Source: Janibacter melonis
Lineage (GTDB): Bacteria > Actinomycetota > Actinomycetes > Actinomycetales > Dermatophilaceae
Direction: 5' to 3'
DNA: 64,000 nt
Assembly: GCF_020567375.1 (NCBI RefSeq)
Contig: NZ_JAJBZM010000001.1
Span: 913,935 to 977,934 of the forward strand
Made by a program: the position numbers and the translations under genes. Position 1 is the first letter of the stretch. Each line of letters starts with the position of its first letter. Below, one piece after another: positions 62,552 to 64,000 of the stretch. Under the pieces are notes generated by a model. The model was not told the DNA's origin and ran no database searches. It worked only from the letters and a program-made list of their open reading frames with translations.

Positions 62552-63954
62552 TGGGTATCGACCTGCAGACGGACACGTCGTCTCGAGGCTCCTCGCAGAC
62601 CTCGTCGCACCTCGACGACCAAGGTGCCGAGGAGGCAGCGGTGAGCGCTCAGTCCACCCAGACGGATCTGGACCTCGGGATCCTGCGGGTCGCGACGGCA
62701 GGGTCCGTCGACGACGGCAAGTCCACGCTCATCGGGCGGCTGCTGCTCGACAGCAAGGCGATCTTCGAGGACCAGCTCGAGGCCGTCGAGGCGACGAGCC
62801 GCGCGAAGGGCCACGACCACACCGACCTCGCGCTGCTGACCGACGGCCTGCGCAGCGAGCGCGAGCAGGGCATCACCATCGACGTCGCGTACCGGTACTT
62901 CTCGACGCCGCGGCGCAAGTTCATCCTCGCCGACACCCCCGGGCACGCGCAGTACACGCGCAACATGGTGACCGGTGCCTCGACGGCTGACCTCGGGCTC
63001 GTCCTCGTCGACGCCCGTCACGGCATCACCGAGCAGTCGCGCCGGCACACCGTGCTCCTGTCGCTGCTCCAGGTCCCGCACATCACCCTCGTCGTCAACA
63101 AGATGGATCTCGTCGGGTACGACGAGGCGGTCTTCACGCACATCCGCGACGAGTTCGAGGACTTCGCCGGCCGGCTCGACGTGCCGACGACGAGCGCCTT
63201 CCCCATCAGCGCGCTCGCCGGCGACAACGTCGTCACCCCCAGCGACGCGATGCCGTGGCACAGCGGTGGCAGTCTGCTCGACCACCTCGAGACCGTCGAG
63301 ACGGCCTCGGACCTCGGCAGCGAAGGGGGCGTCCCCTCCCGCTTCCCGGTGCAGTACGTCATCCGGCCGCAGCAGGGTGAGTACCGGGACTACCGCGGCT
63401 ACGCCGGGCGCGTCGAGGCGGGGACCTTCGAGGTCGGGCAGCAGGTCGTCGTGCTGCCGAGCGGCATGCGGACGACGATCGCCGGCATCGACGTCCTCGG
63501 CGAGGAGCTCGAGCAGGCCGTGACCTCGCAGTCCGTCGTGCTCCGGCTCGCGGATGACGTCGACGTCTCCCGTGGCGACCTCGTCGCTGGGGCTGGGGAG
63601 CATGAGCCCGAGGTGACGCGAGAGCTGACGGCAACCGTTTCGTGGATGGCGACCGGCGAGCTGCACGAGCGTCAGAAGCTGCTGCTCAAGCACACCACCC
63701 GCACCGTGCGCGCCGTCGTGCAGGGTGTGAGCTCTCGGCTCGACATCAACTCGCTCGAGCGCGACCGTGACGCGAGCACGCTCGAGCTCAACGAGATCGG
63801 CTCAGTCACGCTGCGGCTCGCTCAGCCGCTCGTCGTCGACCCGTACGCCGATATCCGGTCGACCGGGTCCTTCATCCTCATCGACCCCGCCACCGGTGCG
63901 ACGGTCGGCGCCGGGATGATCTCGGGTACGCACGGCGAGGACTACGCAATCTGA
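62551..63954 (+). CDS. cysN: Sulfate adenylyltransferase subunit 1 (GTPase)
   Basis: GTPase that drives APS synthesis. 467 residues from ATG 62551: G1 AGSVDDGKSTLIGRLL, G3 LADTPGHAQYTRNM, G4 VVNKMDLVGYD; elongation-factor-like domains 2 and 3 follow. No C-terminal CysC kinase domain. Two starts are possible: ATG 62551 overlaps the cysD stop (TGATG) but its first 30 codons run through a REP1-like element, whereas GTG 62641 has a strong GAGGAGG and begins SAQSTQTDLDLGILRV, close to the conserved core. Confidence 0.94.
   Translation: MGIDLQTDTSSRGSSQTSSHLDDQGAEEAAVSAQSTQTDLDLGILRVATAGSVDDGKSTLIGRLLLDSKAIFEDQLEAVEATSRAKGHDHTDLALLTDGLRSEREQGITIDVAYRYFSTPRRKFILADTPGHAQYTRNMVTGASTADLGLVLVDARHGITEQSRRHTVLLSLLQVPHITLVVNKMDLVGYDEAVFTHIRDEFEDFAGRLDVPTTSAFPISALAGDNVVTPSDAMPWHSGGSLLDHLETVETASDLGSEGGVPSRFPVQYVIRPQQGEYRDYRGYAGRVEAGTFEVGQQVVVLPSGMRTTIAGIDVLGEELEQAVTSQSVVLRLADDVDVSRGDLVAGAGEHEPEVTRELTATVSWMATGELHERQKLLLKHTTRTVRAVVQGVSSRLDINSLERDRDASTLELNEIGSVTLRLAQPLVVDPYADIRSTGSFILIDPATGATVGAGMISGTHGEDYAI
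62578..62624. repeat. Degenerate REP1 copy at the 5' end of cysN
   Basis: TCGTCTCGAGGCTCCTCG ... CGTCGCACCTCGACGACCAA: the REP1 layout with a few substitutions. It lies inside the coding region if cysN starts at ATG 62551 (encoding SSRGSSQTSSHLDDQG) or in the intergenic leader if it starts at GTG 62641. Confidence 0.65.
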
Positions 63955-63974
63955 CGATCGTGCGATACATGCAG

Positions 63975-64000
63975 AAGGCCCCGGCTCTCACCGGGGCCTT
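63975..64000 (+). terminator. cysDN terminator
   Basis: Perfect 10-bp stem AAGGCCCCGG / CCGGGGCCTT with a 6-nt loop, starting 20 bp after the cysN stop. The window ends at the base of the hairpin, so any T-run is not visible. Confidence 0.8.

Overview
This window is high-GC DNA from an actinobacterium. The signs are dense G/C-ending codons, frequent GTG starts, a KGD-type 2-oxoglutarate dehydrogenase, a Rho factor with a long disordered insertion, and the gene order argS-lysA-hom-thrC-thrB-rho ... rpmE-prfA-prmC-tsaC ... wecA-atpI-B-E-F-H-A, which matches the order I know from Mycobacterium tuberculosis. A relative of the Intrasporangiaceae (Janibacter/Knoellia type) is my best guess. That placement is inference; no 16S gene is present.

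Layout. (1) 1-5063, minus strand: F0F1 ATP synthase operon from two small membrane proteins through atpB, E, F, H into atpA, which is cut by the window edge. A CRP/GlxR-like palindrome lies just upstream. (2) 5505-11275, minus: wecA, glyA, tsaC, prmC, prfA and rpmE, with a 27-codon plus-strand membrane peptide gene between tsaC and prmC. (3) 11483-16945: an accessory block between rpmE and rho. It holds a GNAT acetyltransferase and a four-gene minus-strand operon (response regulator, HEAT-repeat membrane protein, processive family-2 glycosyltransferase, CHASE3/HAMP/GAF histidine kinase) that looks like a signal-controlled polysaccharide synthase. (4) 17120-25839, minus: rho, thrB, thrC, hom, lysA, argS, then tRNA-Arg(CCG). 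(5) 26472-30705, minus: a MetPS-type amino acid importer and two CNNM/CorC-like membrane CBS proteins. (6) 31056-40532: GIY-YIG protein, ABC exporter pair, kgd with a small DUF6104-like gene, an SGNH hydrolase, a lone AbiEi/DUF559-like protein and a secreted GH25 muramidase. (7) 40753-44867: dTDP-rhamnose genes (a fused rmlC-rmlD, rmlB, and rmlA on the other strand). (8) 44976-61543: a Wzx/Wzy-type surface polysaccharide locus with its tyrosine kinase and phosphatase, ending in an unusual YadA-head-like repeat protein. (9) 61637-63954: cysD-cysN for sulfate activation.

Two genome-wide patterns overlay the genes. The octamer CGAAGGGG (either strand) occurs about 46 times by eye, roughly nine times the number expected from base composition. 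It is completely absent from about 45.0 to 61.6 kb, the polysaccharide locus, which is also visibly lower in GC; together these suggest the locus was imported. Two families of palindromic intergenic repeats (REP1: TGGTCGAGGTGCGA...GCCTCGAGACCA; REP2: GGGTCGAGGTA...ACCTCGACCC) fill most of the long gaps. REP2 copies are framed by inverted CGAAGGGG motifs.

Most genes are tightly packed with ATGA, GTGA or TGATG stop/start overlaps, so the operons are probably translationally coupled. No transposase, phage integrase, CRISPR array or rRNA was seen.
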